Positions 52,187 through 62,663 of a DNA stretch of 64,000 nt are shown piece after piece (the first letter of the stretch is position 1; each line of letters starts with the position of its first letter). The stretch comes from Paenibacillus sp. FSL R7-0273 (GTDB taxonomy: Bacteria; Bacillota; Bacilli; Paenibacillales; Paenibacillaceae): contig NZ_CP009283.1 of assembly GCF_000758625.1 (NCBI RefSeq), positions 2,429,501 to 2,493,500 of the forward strand, given 5' to 3'. The translations under genes were made by a program, and so were the position numbers. The notes beneath the pieces are model-generated. The model made no database searches. It was not told the origin of the DNA and saw only the letters and a list, made by a program, of their open reading frames with translations.

Positions 52187-53341
52187 AGCCGTAAAAATCC
52201 CCGCACGGCCCTTCACACGCCGGGCTTCAATAACCTCCTCGTAATCTCTGACCAGTCCGTCAAAGATATTATCCCAGGAGCGGCTAAGCGCCAGGCGCCG
52301 CCCCTCGTGGCCCATCGCTGATCGCAGCTCGGGCTGCCCGGCCAGCCTGCAGATGGCCTCGGCCATTGCCTCCGGCTGCTGCGGGCTGAACAGTGTGCCG
52401 CTCCGGCCGGGCACGACCAGCTCGCGCGGGCCGCCCGCATCTGCGGCGATGACCGGCAGCCCGGAGGCCATAGCCTCCAGCACGACATTCCCGAAGGTTT
52501 CCGTAGCGGACGGAAACACGAAGATGTCGCTGGAGGCGTACAGCTCTGCCAGCTCATCGCCGTGCCTGCTGCCGGTAAAGCTGACATTCCCGGGCGCCGA
52601 TTCCCGCAGCTCCGGCAGCAGCGGACCATCCCCGACGACAAGCAGATGCACGTCAGCGGCAGCGGAAGCCGGCAGGAGGCGCATGGCCGCCATGAGCGTT
52701 GCGAGGTCTTTTTCCGGAGCGATCCGTCCTACATACAGCAGCAGCAGCGGAGCTTCGACCCCGTAACGTCCCCGCACATCCTCCGTACGCTTCCCCGGAT
52801 TATACAGCCCGCAGTCGACGCCTCTCGACCACAGCTTCAGGCCTGTAAAGCCGTGTGCCCGAAGCACGCCGGACGTTTCCCGGGATGGTGCCAGGATGGC
52901 GTCGCAGCTGCGGTGAAACCATTTCATATACTTCCAGTAGAGCGGAATGAGGCTGGGCATCCGGTAATAGCGGAGGTAGCGGTCAAAATGGGTGTGGTAG
53001 GAGGCGACATGCGGAAGATTATGTTTGTGGGCATAACGCAGGCCGTATAAGCCGAGGTTGAACGGGGTCGCCAGGTGCAGCAGGTCGGGGCGGAAGGCGC
53101 GGAGCTCATTGCTGATGGAGGACAGGCCCGGAAGGGCCAGTCTGCACTCGGGATACAGGAAAAAGGGGATGCTGGAGATTTTGCGTACCGGATCGTCACA
53201 CTCTTCTCCGGGAGCAGACTTTGGTGTGAACAGCAGATGCTCGATTCCACGGCGGTTCAGATGGCCGGTCAGCCGGTGAAGCGTACGGGCAACTCCGTTG
53301 GTCTGCGGAAGATAAGTGTCCGTAAACAAGGCAAGACGCAT
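52184..53341 (-). CDS. GT4 family glycosyltransferase (MgtA/PimB-like)
   Basis: 385 residues from ATG 53341, with GGAGGGG upstream; the frame runs back to 53470 but with no ribosome site. GT-B fold: N-terminal RLALFTDTYLPQTNGVARTLHRLTGHLNRRG, middle HATPFNLGLYGLRYAHKHNLPHVASYHTHFDRYLRYY, and a C-terminal donor domain with LLYVGRIAPEKDL and the E-x7-E signature FPSATETFGNVVLEAMASGLPVIA, then AGGPRELV. Such enzymes build glycolipids or envelope polysaccharides from GDP- or UDP-sugars. The exact substrate is unknown. Divergent from the second SLH gene, with a 198-bp control region. Confidence 0.9.
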   Translation of the reverse strand: MRLALFTDTYLPQTNGVARTLHRLTGHLNRRGIEHLLFTPKSAPGEECDDPVRKISSIPFFLYPECRLALPGLSSISNELRAFRPDLLHLATPFNLGLYGLRYAHKHNLPHVASYHTHFDRYLRYYRMPSLIPLYWKYMKWFHRSCDAILAPSRETSGVLRAHGFTGLKLWSRGVDCGLYNPGKRTEDVRGRYGVEAPLLLLYVGRIAPEKDLATLMAAMRLLPASAAADVHLLVVGDGPLLPELRESAPGNVSFTGSRHGDELAELYASSDIFVFPSATETFGNVVLEAMASGLPVIAADAGGPRELVVPGRSGTLFSPQQPEAMAEAICRLAGQPELRSAMGHEGRRLALSRSWDNIFDGLVRDYEEVIEARRVKGRAGIFTA

Positions 53342-53539
53342 CAATATCCCCTCCAGGACTTTAGTTGCCCTGATCATAGCAGGTGAATATTTGGCGGGGG
53401 TCAGCGGAATGTTAAGGCTTTTTTCGGGATCGGCAGAGTTGTCCCTGCACTTTACGCTCCGTTGATACAAATCCGCACAACCGTAAACACTCGTCCACTA
53501 TAGTTATTTAAAAAATAAACTATAGGAGTGACATCGACT

Positions 53540-56500
53540 TTGAAAAGATCAGGCACTACCATCCTCTCGCTGCTGCTGGCAGCTGAATTAGCACTTGTTC
53601 CCGCCTGGGGCGGGGCCCCTGCATCGGCGGCTGCGGCACAACCGGCGGGCACTCCGTACAATGCTGACGGCTCTTATAATGTAAACGTTCCTCATATTAT
53701 TGTGAATCAGGTATATGGCGGAGGGGATGCAGATACTACAGGCGGTTATTTTTCAAGCGGCTATATTGAGCTTTATAATCCTCTGGACGTGGATGTTGAC
53801 CTGAGCGGGTGGTCACTGCAATACTCTGATCCGGCCATGAACGGGACTTGGAGCAGATTAGAGCTGAGCGGGACTATCAAGGCGCATTCCTCTTATCTTA
53901 TTACGGACAGTAAAAATAACCCGTCCTTCCAAAGCGACATCAGCGGCAAGGGTGACCAGACATGGGGCGGGCTCCTTTTCAATAATAAAGGTGTAAAGGT
54001 GGTTCTGCTCAGCAATACGGACCTGCTGACGGCGGTAAATCCGTTCGAGAGCAAAAGCGCTGCCTATGTGGACATGATCGGCACAGCGGGAAATGACAAG
54101 GGCTCCGTGATTGACGGCTATGAAGGGGATTATCCGACAGGCAAGGAGGAAGGAACCTCCAAACAGAAGTCGGTGCGCCGCGCGGATTTCGCCGATACGG
54201 ATAACAATAAGAAGGATCTGAAGCAGATCAGCTTCGACAGCCTGGATGCAGCCGCAATGAATCTGATGAAGCCGCACAGTAGTAGGGATGGGGCGTGGGG
54301 AGTCAAGGCACCCGCCCTCGGTGTAGCCACAACCGCGCTGCCAAAAGCGACAGCGGGCTCACAATATACGGTTGCCCTGTCCGTGTACGGCGGAGTCCAG
54401 CCGTATTCCTTCAGTGCAGCCGGCTTGCCGGAAGGACTTGTGCTTGATACAGCAACCGGTACGATCAGCGGCATTCCTCTGGCAGCAGGTACATCAACAG
54501 TGAGCTATACCGTCTATGACAGCTCTGCTGCTCCAGCCAAGGTTTCCGGAACGCTTGACCTTATTGTGAATAAGCCTGCACCTGACCCTAAGCAGGATCT
54601 GATCAGCATTACCAAAATCGGCGGGTATTCCGTCGGTACGACGAATGAAGACGGCGGCGTGGCCGAAATAGTCCGCTATAACCGGGATAACGGCAAATTT
54701 TATCTGGTTAACGGATCAACTCATCCGGCGACTGTAGATATTGTCGATCTCAAAGACGGTGTGCACCCGGAGAAGGAGGCTAGCATCAATATTGAGGTGC
54801 TGTCCGAGACCGGAGGCTTCAGCTACGGGGATTTGACCAGTGTGGATATTAATACGGCGACTAAACGGATTGCAGTGGCGGTCCAGGAAGCCGATGCGAT
54901 GAAGAACGGCAAGGTGCTTGTGCTTGATTACGGCGGCAAGCTGCTGGAGACGTTTGAAGCCGGGGTTCAGCCGGATATGGTCAAATACACGGCTGACGGC
55001 CGCTATATCCTGACAGCTGATGAGGCGGAGCCTCGTACTCTGGCAGGCGATCCGGAGGGCAGCGTTACGATTATTGATACCGTGACCAAGGCAGTAAGCC
55101 TGGTGAAGTTCGATAACCCTGCAGTCATAGATGATCTGGTGCATATCCGCGGGGCAGCAGACCCGGAGACGAAGCTGATTACCGGCAAAGGCGCCAAAGC
55201 AGACGCAGTACGTGATCTGGAGCCGGAATTCATCGAGCTGTCCGAAGACCAGAAGACGGCGTATATCAGTCTGCAGGAGAACAATGCTATCGCCGCTGTA
55301 GATATTGCTTCCGGCAAGCTGCTATGGGTGAAAGGACTGGGATTCAAGGATCTCAGCCTTCCGCAAAATGCGCTGGATCTGCAAAAGGATAATCTGATCC
55401 AGCTTGAAAACGTACCATTTTACGGCGTCTATATGCCCGACGGGATTAGCCAGTATACAGTCAACGGTACAACCTATCTGTTCACGGCCAACGAAGGCGA
55501 TGCAACGGAATGGGACAGCAAGGAGAATGCCAGCACGATCGGTAAAATGAAAAGCTCACTTGATCCGGCTTCAGCCGCCGCCAAGTTCCTGGCCGGAACA
55601 ACAAATTATGATGGCGTTGAAGTAATGTCGGATATGGGCCATGACGGCATTTATCTGTATGGAGCGCGTTCCTTCTCCATCTGGGATGCTTCTACCATGA
55701 AGCAGGTGTATGACAGCGGCAGCGATTTTGAGCAGATCACGGCAGAGCGTCTGCCTGCTTACTTCAATGCCAGCAACAGCAACACCACACTGGACAGCCG
55801 CAGCACCAAAAAAGGGCCGGAGCCGGAATATGTAAAGACCGGCAAGGTGGGCAATAAGGCGCTGGCCTTTATCGGGCTGGAGCGCATCGGCGGTCTGATG
55901 ACCTATGATGTAACCAATCCGGAGCAGCCGGCATTTGTGAACTATATCAACACACGCGAGTTCACCCCGAAGAATAATATAGAGACGGATACGGGTCCGG
56001 AGGGAATTGAATTTATCGCTGCAGCAGACAGTCCGACCGGACTGCCGCTGGTGCTGGTTGCCAACGAAGTCGGCGGCACAGTGGCCATCTACCAGCTGAA
56101 TGTAACAACGTTGACGCTCGATAAGACGGCATTGTCCCTGCAAGCCGGCGGTGCAGCAGCAGTGCTTGCAGCAGATGTGCAGCCGGCAGGAGGAGCTGCG
56201 GCCGGGCTGAGCTGGAGCTCCTCCAATTCAGCGGTTGCATCGGTTGACCAGGCAGGCAAGGTAACGCCGCTTGCTGCCGGGACAGCGGTAATCTCAGTAT
56301 CCAGTGCTGACGGCTACGGTCTGGCTGAAGCGCAGGTGACAGTGAAGGCAGCCGATCCGGTAACGAGCCTGCCGGGCACCGGCCCGACAAGCGGAGTCCC
56401 TGCGCCGGTTCCAGCATCTGATGGAACTGTCATCCAGGCTGACGGCAAGGCTGTTGTAGAGGTTGCAGCAGTTACGGATTCAGCCGGCAATACTTCTTAT

Positions 56501-57616
56501 CCTGTCAGCCTGGAGGATGTGACAGCTGCACTGGAGCTGCTGCAGGGAGCAGTGGCAAAGGAGCTGTTGTTCCGTACAGCGGCGTCTGATACATCAGCAG
56601 CAGCTACCCTTCAGGTGCCGGCAGCTGCATGGGCCGAACTCGCCGGCAGCCAGATTCAGACAGTGACCTTTGCCAGCAGCTCCGGTACGGTTTCGCTGGA
56701 CCGGAATGCCGTCTCTGCCATCCACACTGCTGCGGCAGGGGAGGCTGTCAGCCTGACCGTTGCCAAAGCCGCGTTCCCGGCGGATTCAACTGGCTTGATC
56801 GGCACCCGTCCGGTGCTGAGCTTTACAGTAAAAGCCGGCAGCAGGGAGGTTTCCAGCTTTGGCGCAGGCAGTGCTCTGGTCCGCATTCCTTATACCTTGT
56901 CTGCAGGTGAAGATGCCAATGCGGTTGCTGCTTATTACGTAACAGCATCCGGAGCATTGTCTGTGCTGCCTGCAAGCAGCTACGACGCGGCAGCCGGAAT
57001 GCTGACCTTTAAGACCCCGCACTTCTCGGTTTATGCTGTCGGCTATAACAAGCAGGTGTTTAACGATACTGCAAACAGCTTTGCCAGAGATTCCATTACT
57101 TATCTGGCGGCGCGCGGTATTATCTCAGGCACCTCGGCAGGGCAATTCGGGCTTAAGGCTCAGCTGAGCCGCGGAGATGCAGCGCTGCTGCTGGCCCGCC
57201 TTGCAGGAGCGGATCTGAATACAGCAGGAGCCGGCAGCTTTACCGATGTGCAGGCTGATGATTATTATGGGACAGCTGTGAGCTGGGCCAGCGCAAACGG
57301 AATTGTGAACGGTACAGGAGACGGCCGATTTAATCCTAAGGCTAATGTTTCACGCGAACAGCTGGCGGTGATGATTACCCGTCTGGCTGAAGCGATGAAC
57401 TGGAGCCTGCCGGTTAACGGGGGTACAGCTGCCGGCTTCGCTGATCAGGCGTCGATCAGCAGCTACGCGCAGGAAGCGGCCAAGGCAGTCCGGCAGGCGG
57501 GAATCCTGTCAGGCCAGGCTGCGGCGGACGGTACGGTGAACTTTGCCCCGCAGGCTTCAGCGACACGCGAGGAAACGGCGCATTTGCTTGCTAAGCTATT
57601 GAAGGCTGTACAGTAA
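53540..57616 (+). CDS. SLH-anchored exoprotein with lamin-tail, choice-of-anchor I and Big_2 domains
   Basis: About 1,358 residues. TTG 53540 is the likely start because AGGAG (53524-53528) is 11 bases upstream and overlaps the alternative GTG 53528. Parts in order: signal peptide (KRSGTTILSLLLAAELALVPAW), a lamin-tail-like (LTD) beta-sandwich near 45-220 (PHIIVNQVYGGGDAD...GWSLQYSDP), a putative Ig domain near 250-345, a long choice-of-anchor I beta-propeller-like region near 350-855 (VRYNRDNGKFYLVNGSTHPATVDIVDLKDG..., TGPEGIEFIAAADS), a Big_2 repeat near 860-940 and a pre-SLH stalk, then three SLH domains from about 1172. Its stalk and SLH part resemble those in the 7171-13008 gene. Choice-of-anchor I proteins relate to mesenchyme-type surface glycoproteins of unknown function. 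Confidence 0.88.
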   Translation: MKRSGTTILSLLLAAELALVPAWGGAPASAAAAQPAGTPYNADGSYNVNVPHIIVNQVYGGGDADTTGGYFSSGYIELYNPLDVDVDLSGWSLQYSDPAMNGTWSRLELSGTIKAHSSYLITDSKNNPSFQSDISGKGDQTWGGLLFNNKGVKVVLLSNTDLLTAVNPFESKSAAYVDMIGTAGNDKGSVIDGYEGDYPTGKEEGTSKQKSVRRADFADTDNNKKDLKQISFDSLDAAAMNLMKPHSSRDGAWGVKAPALGVATTALPKATAGSQYTVALSVYGGVQPYSFSAAGLPEGLVLDTATGTISGIPLAAGTSTVSYTVYDSSAAPAKVSGTLDLIVNKPAPDPKQDLISITKIGGYSVGTTNEDGGVAEIVRYNRDNGKFYLVNGSTHPATVDIVDLKDGVHPEKEASINIEVLSETGGFSYGDLTSVDINTATKRIAVAVQEADAMKNGKVLVLDYGGKLLETFEAGVQPDMVKYTADGRYILTADEAEPRTLAGDPEGSVTIIDTVTKAVSLVKFDNPAVIDDLVHIRGAADPETKLITGKGAKADAVRDLEPEFIELSEDQKTAYISLQENNAIAAVDIASGKLLWVKGLGFKDLSLPQNALDLQKDNLIQLENVPFYGVYMPDGISQYTVNGTTYLFTANEGDATEWDSKENASTIGKMKSSLDPASAAAKFLAGTTNYDGVEVMSDMGHDGIYLYGARSFSIWDASTMKQVYDSGSDFEQITAERLPAYFNASNSNTTLDSRSTKKGPEPEYVKTGKVGNKALAFIGLERIGGLMTYDVTNPEQPAFVNYINTREFTPKNNIETDTGPEGIEFIAAADSPTGLPLVLVANEVGGTVAIYQLNVTTLTLDKTALSLQAGGAAAVLAADVQPAGGAAAGLSWSSSNSAVASVDQAGKVTPLAAGTAVISVSSADGYGLAEAQVTVKAADPVTSLPGTGPTSGVPAPVPASDGTVIQADGKAVVEVAAVTDSAGNTSYPVSLEDVTAALELLQGAVAKELLFRTAASDTSAAATLQVPAAAWAELAGSQIQTVTFASSSGTVSLDRNAVSAIHTAAAGEAVSLTVAKAAFPADSTGLIGTRPVLSFTVKAGSREVSSFGAGSALVRIPYTLSAGEDANAVAAYYVTASGALSVLPASSYDAAAGMLTFKTPHFSVYAVGYNKQVFNDTANSFARDSITYLAARGIISGTSAGQFGLKAQLSRGDAALLLARLAGADLNTAGAGSFTDVQADDYYGTAVSWASANGIVNGTGDGRFNPKANVSREQLAVMITRLAEAMNWSLPVNGGTAAGFADQASISSYAQEAAKAVRQAGILSGQAAADGTVNFAPQASATREETAHLLAKLLKAVQ

Positions 57617-57645
57617 ACAAAGCCTGTTATTATAAAGTGTTCCGC

Positions 57646-57686
57646 GCCGCAAAAAACGGAGGCAAATCCAGGAGCTTTTTTGCGGC
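57646..57686 (+). terminator. Hairpin after the SLH gene, probable terminator
   Basis: An 11-bp stem GCCGCAAAAAA/TTTTTTGCGGC (57646-57656 with 57676-57686) with a 19-base loop. The T-rich arm lies in the stem, so it may act in both directions. Confidence 0.6.
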
Positions 57687-57775
57687 AAGGATATTTTAAA
57701 TTTTATTGTTATGGGAAAACTGCATGCTATAATGGAGCGGAGCACGCCCAAATTCATGTACGAGGTGATCAGCGA

Positions 57776-58186
57776 ATGGGATTTCAGGCAGGACAGGTGT
57801 TTATTAATTTGCCCGTTGCCAATCTGCAGAGGTCAGTTGAATTTTTTACCGCGTTAGGGTTTGAATTTAATCCTCATTTTACGGATGAGAACGCAACCTG
57901 TATGATTATTAACGGCAATACGTATGCTATGCTGCTGACACGGGAGTATTTCGGTACGTTTACGAACAAGACGATTATTGATTCTGCTGCCCATACAGAG
58001 GTTATTACCTGTTTCTCCGCAGCAAGCAGGGAACAGGTGGACGAGCTGGTGCAGAAGGCGCTGAATGCCGGCGGCAAGCCGTTCAACGATCCGGTCGATC
58101 ACGGCTTTATGTATAATTGGAGCTTCCAGGACCCGGACGGGCATCTGTGGGAAGTTATGTATATGGACGAAAGTGCTGCACAGTAA
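57776..58186 (+). CDS. VOC family protein (glyoxalase/bleomycin-resistance-like)
   Basis: 136 residues from ATG 57776 with GAGGTGATC upstream; the frame also opens at 57680 without a ribosome site. The sequence AGQVFINLPVANLQRSVEFFTALGFEFNP and the C-terminal FQDPDGHLWEVMYM are typical of a VOC subunit, with likely metal ligands His and Glu near the end (H-x-W-E). Members are lyases, isomerases or antibiotic-binding proteins; the role here is unknown. Confidence 0.88.
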   Translation: MGFQAGQVFINLPVANLQRSVEFFTALGFEFNPHFTDENATCMIINGNTYAMLLTREYFGTFTNKTIIDSAAHTEVITCFSAASREQVDELVQKALNAGGKPFNDPVDHGFMYNWSFQDPDGHLWEVMYMDESAAQ

Positions 58187-58206
58187 ATCAATACATTAGT
58201 ATTTTT

Positions 58207-58240
58207 CAGGCAGGTGCCCGGTAAGGGTGCCTGTCTTTTG
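58207..58240 (+). terminator. Rho-independent terminator after the VOC gene
   Basis: Stem CAGGCA/TGCCTG (58207-58212 with 58228-58233) with inner pairing GGTGCCC...GGG and a TCTTTTG tail. Confidence 0.7.
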
Positions 58241-58423
58241 TTGTTTATGTGGGTATTTTGTCATGCTGCTGCAGTCCCGGGTTAACAATATTGCAACAAT
58301 TTATTTACGGTGCGCATACAAAACCCCGCAGAGCCGTTAATATCCAGCTTCTACAATAAGTGCGTGGCAAATATTACATACATAACGAAATGACCAAGGC
58401 TTTAACAGAAGGGATGATAAGGC

Positions 58424-60235
58424 TTGAAAAGAAATATGCTGCACTTATCCATGAAATGGAAGCTGGTTCTCAGTTTTACGGCGATCTCACTTATCTTTTT
58501 GGTTGTGGCGCTGGTTCAGGGGCAGAAGATTAGTCAGGTGGAGCTGTCGATGGAACGCCAAAAGTCGGAGATGGAAAAAAGAATTACCGTTTCGACGATC
58601 ACCCAGCTGCTGCAGGAGCTGAACAGCCTGGAGACAGAGCTTGCAGAATCCAGTGACCTGGAGCTGGCACAGCCGTTTATGGACAAGCAGCAGCAGCTGG
58701 AAGAGGCTGTGGCCAGGGTTGATTTTGAAAAGGAGACCTCTGCGTGGAAGGATCTGCAGCTGCTGCAGTCGGCCTTAAAAATGTATAGCGGTTATGTCGG
58801 GAAGCTGGTTGAAACGATGGGGGATACAAGCCTTGACCCGCTGACAGTGCTTGAGGAGATTGACGGTCTCCATACGAATGCGCTTGCTGTTCATCAGCAG
58901 CTCCTTAAAATTAATACCGCACTCTATACGGCAGCTTCTGATAATGCGGACAAGGCGCAGGCCGAATCCTTTACGCTCCTGGAGCACACCGTGTCCATCG
59001 TCTATTATGCTGCAGGCATAGTGGTTTTGTTGTTGCTGATACTGGCTGTACTGCTGATCCGTTCGTTCCTTGCACCGGTAGGCAAGCTCCAGCATGCGCT
59101 GCGTAATATTGCAGAGGGCGATTTGCGGCAGCAGATTAATTCTCCGTACGATGATGAGCTGGGACGGCTCAGCTTTCATTTTGACCATATGGTGACCCGG
59201 GTGCGCGAGATGCTGCGCCAGACGGTGCAGGTAGCTTCAACGCTTGCAGACTATTCCCGCTCATTCCAGGAGTCGTCGACGGTTACAGCCAATACAAACC
59301 AGGAAATTGTAAGAACCATCCAGGAGATTTCGGTAGGAGCGGACCAGCAGGCTGTCCAGTCTGAGCAAAGTGCGCTGCTGCTGCAGGAGCTGGAGCGGGA
59401 AGTGGCGGAGATTACCGATTATACCGACAAAATGCTGGCGACCAGCGGAACGGCTGACCTTAATGCACGCAAAGGCTCGGATACGGTAGGTGAGCTGCAG
59501 CGGATTTCAGAGCGCTCGCGTTTCTCTATCGGCAAAGTATATGAAGCGCTGGAAAAGTTGGTTGAGCAGTCGGGCGATATTTCGCGGATCACGAATTCCA
59601 TTACAGAAATCTCCAAGCAGACGAACATTCTGTCACTGAATGCGGCGATTGAAGCGGCGCGGGCGGGTGCGGCCGGGAAGGGCTTTGCAGTTATCGCTGA
59701 TGAGGTCCGCCACCTGTCGGTTCAGACCAGCGATTCTTCCATCCTGATCAGCCGGATTATCGGGGAGCTGCAGGAGAATATGGCGGGCTTTGAGAAAGAG
59801 ATGCTGGACACGAAAAAAAGCCTTGAGGAGCAGGATTCCCAGGTTGCAGAAACCCTGGCCTCCTTCAAGGCGATAGACCACTCGATTTCCGGAATCAGCC
59901 GGCAGATTACGCAGATTCACGGTAAGGTGGAGGAGACGCAGCGGATTAATTCCCGGCTGGGGGAATCCATCCATTCCGTGGCATCTGTTGCTGAGCAGAC
60001 GGCGGCAGGCGTTCAGGAAGTGAACGCATCAAGCACCCAGCAGGATCAGGCCATACACGATATCGCCCGCCAGGCGCTGGAGATCAGCGAGCTCTCACAG
60101 CGGCTGTTCAGGGAGATCAATGTATTTAGAATTGAAGAGGATGGAGCCGGGCCGGCCTCCGCCGGCCGGCTGATTAGCATGGATGAGGCGAGACAAGGCA
60201 AGGAAGAAGCACCGCTACTCGCTTTGGCTGAGTGA
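58424..60235 (+). CDS. Methyl-accepting chemotaxis protein
   Basis: 603 residues from TTG 58424, with an AAGGGATGA site upstream. Transmembrane helices at about 12-32 and 195-215 enclose an extracellular four-helix sensor region (about 35-190) with a coiled-coil Gln/Leu/Glu pattern. A HAMP linker (about 215-268) precedes the MCP signalling domain with [34 protein letters not shown] at the kinase-control tip. It would couple an outside signal to CheA/CheW. It ends 21 bp inside the convergent epimerase gene. The last 25 residues are acidic and variable. Confidence 0.94.
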   Translation: MKRNMLHLSMKWKLVLSFTAISLIFLVVALVQGQKISQVELSMERQKSEMEKRITVSTITQLLQELNSLETELAESSDLELAQPFMDKQQQLEEAVARVDFEKETSAWKDLQLLQSALKMYSGYVGKLVETMGDTSLDPLTVLEEIDGLHTNALAVHQQLLKINTALYTAASDNADKAQAESFTLLEHTVSIVYYAAGIVVLLLLILAVLLIRSFLAPVGKLQHALRNIAEGDLRQQINSPYDDELGRLSFHFDHMVTRVREMLRQTVQVASTLADYSRSFQESSTVTANTNQEIVRTIQEISVGADQQAVQSEQSALLLQELEREVAEITDYTDKMLATSGTADLNARKGSDTVGELQRISERSRFSIGKVYEALEKLVEQSGDISRITNSITEISKQTNILSLNAAIEAARAGAAGKGFAVIADEVRHLSVQTSDSSILISRIIGELQENMAGFEKEMLDTKKSLEEQDSQVAETLASFKAIDHSISGISRQITQIHGKVEETQRINSRLGESIHSVASVAEQTAAGVQEVNASSTQQDQAIHDIARQALEISELSQRLFREINVFRIEEDGAGPASAGRLISMDEARQGKEEAPLLALAE

Positions 60236-61111
60236 GGCATTGAGCACAGCTACAAGCTCCGGCAGCCAGGCGGTTAATGACAGGAAGACGAAGCCCGCAG
60301 AGCGGGCTTTTGCTGTATTCATATACCATGATTCTGTGATGCCGAACGGTGACATATCCTTATCCGCTGTACGTTGCGCCGTTATTGCCTGTTTTCCGGT
60401 CACGGCTTCGATCAGTGAAATGACTTCCTGAATGGCAATGGCCCCGTCCGAGCAGGCGTTGACCGGTCCGGTCAGCGGCGAGAAGCCCAGCCAGTAGAGG
60501 AAGTCTGCAGCTTCATCCGACCGGATAAAAGAGATCAGCGCCTCCGGATTCGGGATGCCGACCGGCTTGCCTTGCGTGATCTGCTCAATGTGAAAATGCA
60601 GCCGGCGCGTGTAGTCATCAGTCCCTAGTACAATTGGAAAACGTACGGCAGCAGCCGGAAAAGCGGACTGGCCCAGCAGTATGGCTTCGGCCAGCCGTTT
60701 GCCCTCCTGATAGCTGAAATCGTCCTTCGGGCCCAGACGGACCGGATAATGAGCCGGGTCAAAGCCGGCTTCATGCAGCATTTCCGGGCTGGGATCATAT
60801 ACAGACAGGCTGGAGGTCAGAATGTACCGCCCTGCAGTATCTGCAAAGATATTGGCCGCCGCAGCTGCATCGTCGGGGGAATAACAGATGTTGTCGTATA
60901 CAACATCAAAGTGCCGGCCGCTAACCGCCTCAGCCAGAGCCTTCGCGTCAGACCGGTCGGCGTTCAGCCGTGTAACCCGGCTGCCGAAATCATCGGCCGT
61001 TTGTCCTCTTGTCAGGATCGTCACCCGGGTATTCTCATCCTCAAGCAGGCGCTGAACCAGCCGTTTGCCAAAAAAACGTGTTCCTCCGAGTACAAGTATG
61101 CTTCTCATCAT
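60215..61111 (-). CDS. NAD-dependent epimerase/dehydratase family protein
   Basis: 298 residues. The glycine-rich N-terminus [20 protein letters not shown] is a Rossmann NAD(P) site. The extended-SDR catalytic Tyr-x3-Lys is shifted or weak here: SSLSVYDPS and [16 protein letters not shown] (Tyr and Lys in YQEGK). It is thus a short-chain-like epimerase, perhaps acting on a nucleotide sugar or a small carbonyl. The gene starts 19 bp after the ECF sigma factor stop, so both belong to one operon, and its 3' end overlaps the chemoreceptor by 21 bp on the other strand. Confidence 0.85.
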   Translation of the reverse strand: MMRSILVLGGTRFFGKRLVQRLLEDENTRVTILTRGQTADDFGSRVTRLNADRSDAKALAEAVSGRHFDVVYDNICYSPDDAAAAANIFADTAGRYILTSSLSVYDPSPEMLHEAGFDPAHYPVRLGPKDDFSYQEGKRLAEAILLGQSAFPAAAVRFPIVLGTDDYTRRLHFHIEQITQGKPVGIPNPEALISFIRSDEAADFLYWLGFSPLTGPVNACSDGAIAIQEVISLIEAVTGKQAITAQRTADKDMSPFGITESWYMNTAKARSAGFVFLSLTAWLPELVAVLNASLSQSE

Positions 61112-61130
61112 TCTCCTCCTTGGTCAGGTA

Positions 61131-61877
61131 TCAGGCAGACATCCGCAGCCCGCCGTAACTTCCGGTGTATCCGTTAGGGGCAGGGACAGCATAATGCCGG
61201 GCTTCAACCTTACTGAAGCCGGTGGCCATTGTAATACCTGCAGCCTTCTGCCGGCGCAGGAGCTCCAGCATCACAGGGACCTGCCCCTGCTCGTAGGCCC
61301 CGGCCAGTGCGGCCAGCAGCAGCCGGAAATCACTGTCTGCCGGCAGAGCGGGACCGTCGCCGGCCAGCTCTTCGCGTACAGCTGCAAGAGCCTGCCTTGC
61401 CCGGTACAGCGCGGCTTTGACCGCACCCTCCGTGGTATCCAGCTGCTCTGCCGCCTCCTGGGCCGGGTAGCCGAGCACATCGCGCAGCAGAAAGACCGTC
61501 AGCTGGAGCGGAGGCAGCGATTTAATCAGGGCATGAAATACCGTTTCCAGCTCACTCAGGCTGCTCTGGCCCTGTTCCGCAGCAGTCTCAGCCTGCTGAA
61601 GCCCGCGCTCCATTGCACGGTGATGTGCAGATTTACGCCGCAGGCTGTCAATCCAGGTATGCCTGGCAATCCGCAGCAGCAGTGCCTGCCGGTTGGGACT
61701 GGCCGCCCACCCGCTGTAGCCCAGCGCCTTGGTCCAGGTGTCCTGAACCAGATCATCGGCCTCATGTCTGGAGCGGGTCAGTGCCAGGCAGTAGCGGTCC
61801 AATGCTGTATGAAGCGGGTGTAATCTCTCGTCATCAGCGGCTTTATCCGCCGTATCGTGCTGATCCAGGATAAGCAT
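61131..61877 (-). CDS. ECF sigma factor (sigma-70 family) with C-terminal extension
   Basis: 248 residues from ATG 61877 with AAAGGAGATG upstream. Region 2 (about 10-80: LHTALDRYCLALTRSRHEADDLVQDTWTKAL and LLLRIARHTWIDSLRRKS) and region 4 (about 110-165: LIKSLPPLQLTVFLLRDVLGYPAQEAAEQLDTTEGAVKAALYRARQAL) are clear. An extra 80-residue C-terminal part (SDFRLLLAALAGAYEQGQVPVMLELLRRQKAAG...) follows, as in sigma factors that carry a regulatory tail instead of a membrane anti-sigma partner. No anti-sigma gene is present; the downstream gene is an epimerase. Confidence 0.9.
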   Translation of the reverse strand: MLILDQHDTADKAADDERLHPLHTALDRYCLALTRSRHEADDLVQDTWTKALGYSGWAASPNRQALLLRIARHTWIDSLRRKSAHHRAMERGLQQAETAAEQGQSSLSELETVFHALIKSLPPLQLTVFLLRDVLGYPAQEAAEQLDTTEGAVKAALYRARQALAAVREELAGDGPALPADSDFRLLLAALAGAYEQGQVPVMLELLRRQKAAGITMATGFSKVEARHYAVPAPNGYTGSYGGLRMSA

Positions 61878-62061
61878 GTGCGGTCATCTCCTTTTTGGCA
61901 ATCCTCACCGGAGTTTTAGTTCCCTCTATTATATAAGCGAATAAGTCCGGATTAAAGATACGGGGTTTCTGCAGTTTTTTTATTAGCAGTCTTCGTATCC
62001 TTTTCCGTCAGCTGTTCGGCTACAGGGTATCACTCAAGCAACATTCAAGGAGGTATGAAGG

Positions 62062-62643
62062 ATGAGTGTTATCCCTTATGTAGTTGAACAGACAGGCAGA
62101 GGCGAGCGGTCATATGACATTTACTCGCGGCTGTTAAAGGACCGCATCGTCTTTGTCGGCGCAGCCATTGATGACCAGCTGGCGAACAGCATTATCGCCC
62201 AGCTGCTGTATCTTGCCGCAGAGGACCCGGAGAAGGATATTCAGATGTTTATCAACAGTCCAGGCGGGTCGACTACCGCAGGGTTCGGCATTTATGATAC
62301 GATGCAGGTAATCAAACCGCAGGTCAGCACTATTTGCACAGGCTTTGCTGCTTCCTTCGGTTCCTTGCTGCTGCTGGCCGGAGCTCCCGGCAAACGGTTT
62401 GCGCTGCCGAACAGCGAGATCATGATCCATCAGCCGCATGGAGGAGCGCAGGGCCAGGCCAGCGATATTGCCATCAGTGCCAAGCGGATTCTGCAGATCA
62501 GGGAAAAAATCGTCCGGATTACGGCAGAACGGACCGGCCAGCCGGCAGAGCGTGTAGAAAAAGATATGGACCGCGATTATTTCATGACGGCAGACGAGGC
62601 ACTTGACTACGGCGTTATTGACAAGGAAATTTCAAGTTTATAA
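62062..62643 (+). CDS. clpP: ATP-dependent Clp protease proteolytic subunit ClpP (paralogue)
   Basis: 193 residues from ATG 62062 with AAGGAGG upstream. The triad is complete: Ser98 (GFAASFGS), His123 (MIHQPHGG) and Asp172 (MDRDYFM). The oligomerisation and handle helix regions are normal. ClpP assembles as a double heptamer with ClpX/ClpC to degrade unfolded or tagged proteins. The Ser-proximal motif GFAASFGS differs from the usual GMAASMGA, which suggests a second ClpP rather than the housekeeping one. It is followed after 14 bp by a small gene and lies divergent from the ECF sigma gene. Confidence 0.94.
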   Translation: MSVIPYVVEQTGRGERSYDIYSRLLKDRIVFVGAAIDDQLANSIIAQLLYLAAEDPEKDIQMFINSPGGSTTAGFGIYDTMQVIKPQVSTICTGFAASFGSLLLLAGAPGKRFALPNSEIMIHQPHGGAQGQASDIAISAKRILQIREKIVRITAERTGQPAERVEKDMDRDYFMTADEALDYGVIDKEISSL

Positions 62644-62663
62644 TCATAAAGGAGCTGATGAGC

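Noticed and set aside
51984..52187. Small open frame (67 codons) over the 51-bp repeat
   Set aside because: The 17-residue repeats arise only because 51 is divisible by three; there is no ribosome site and both strands are equally open.
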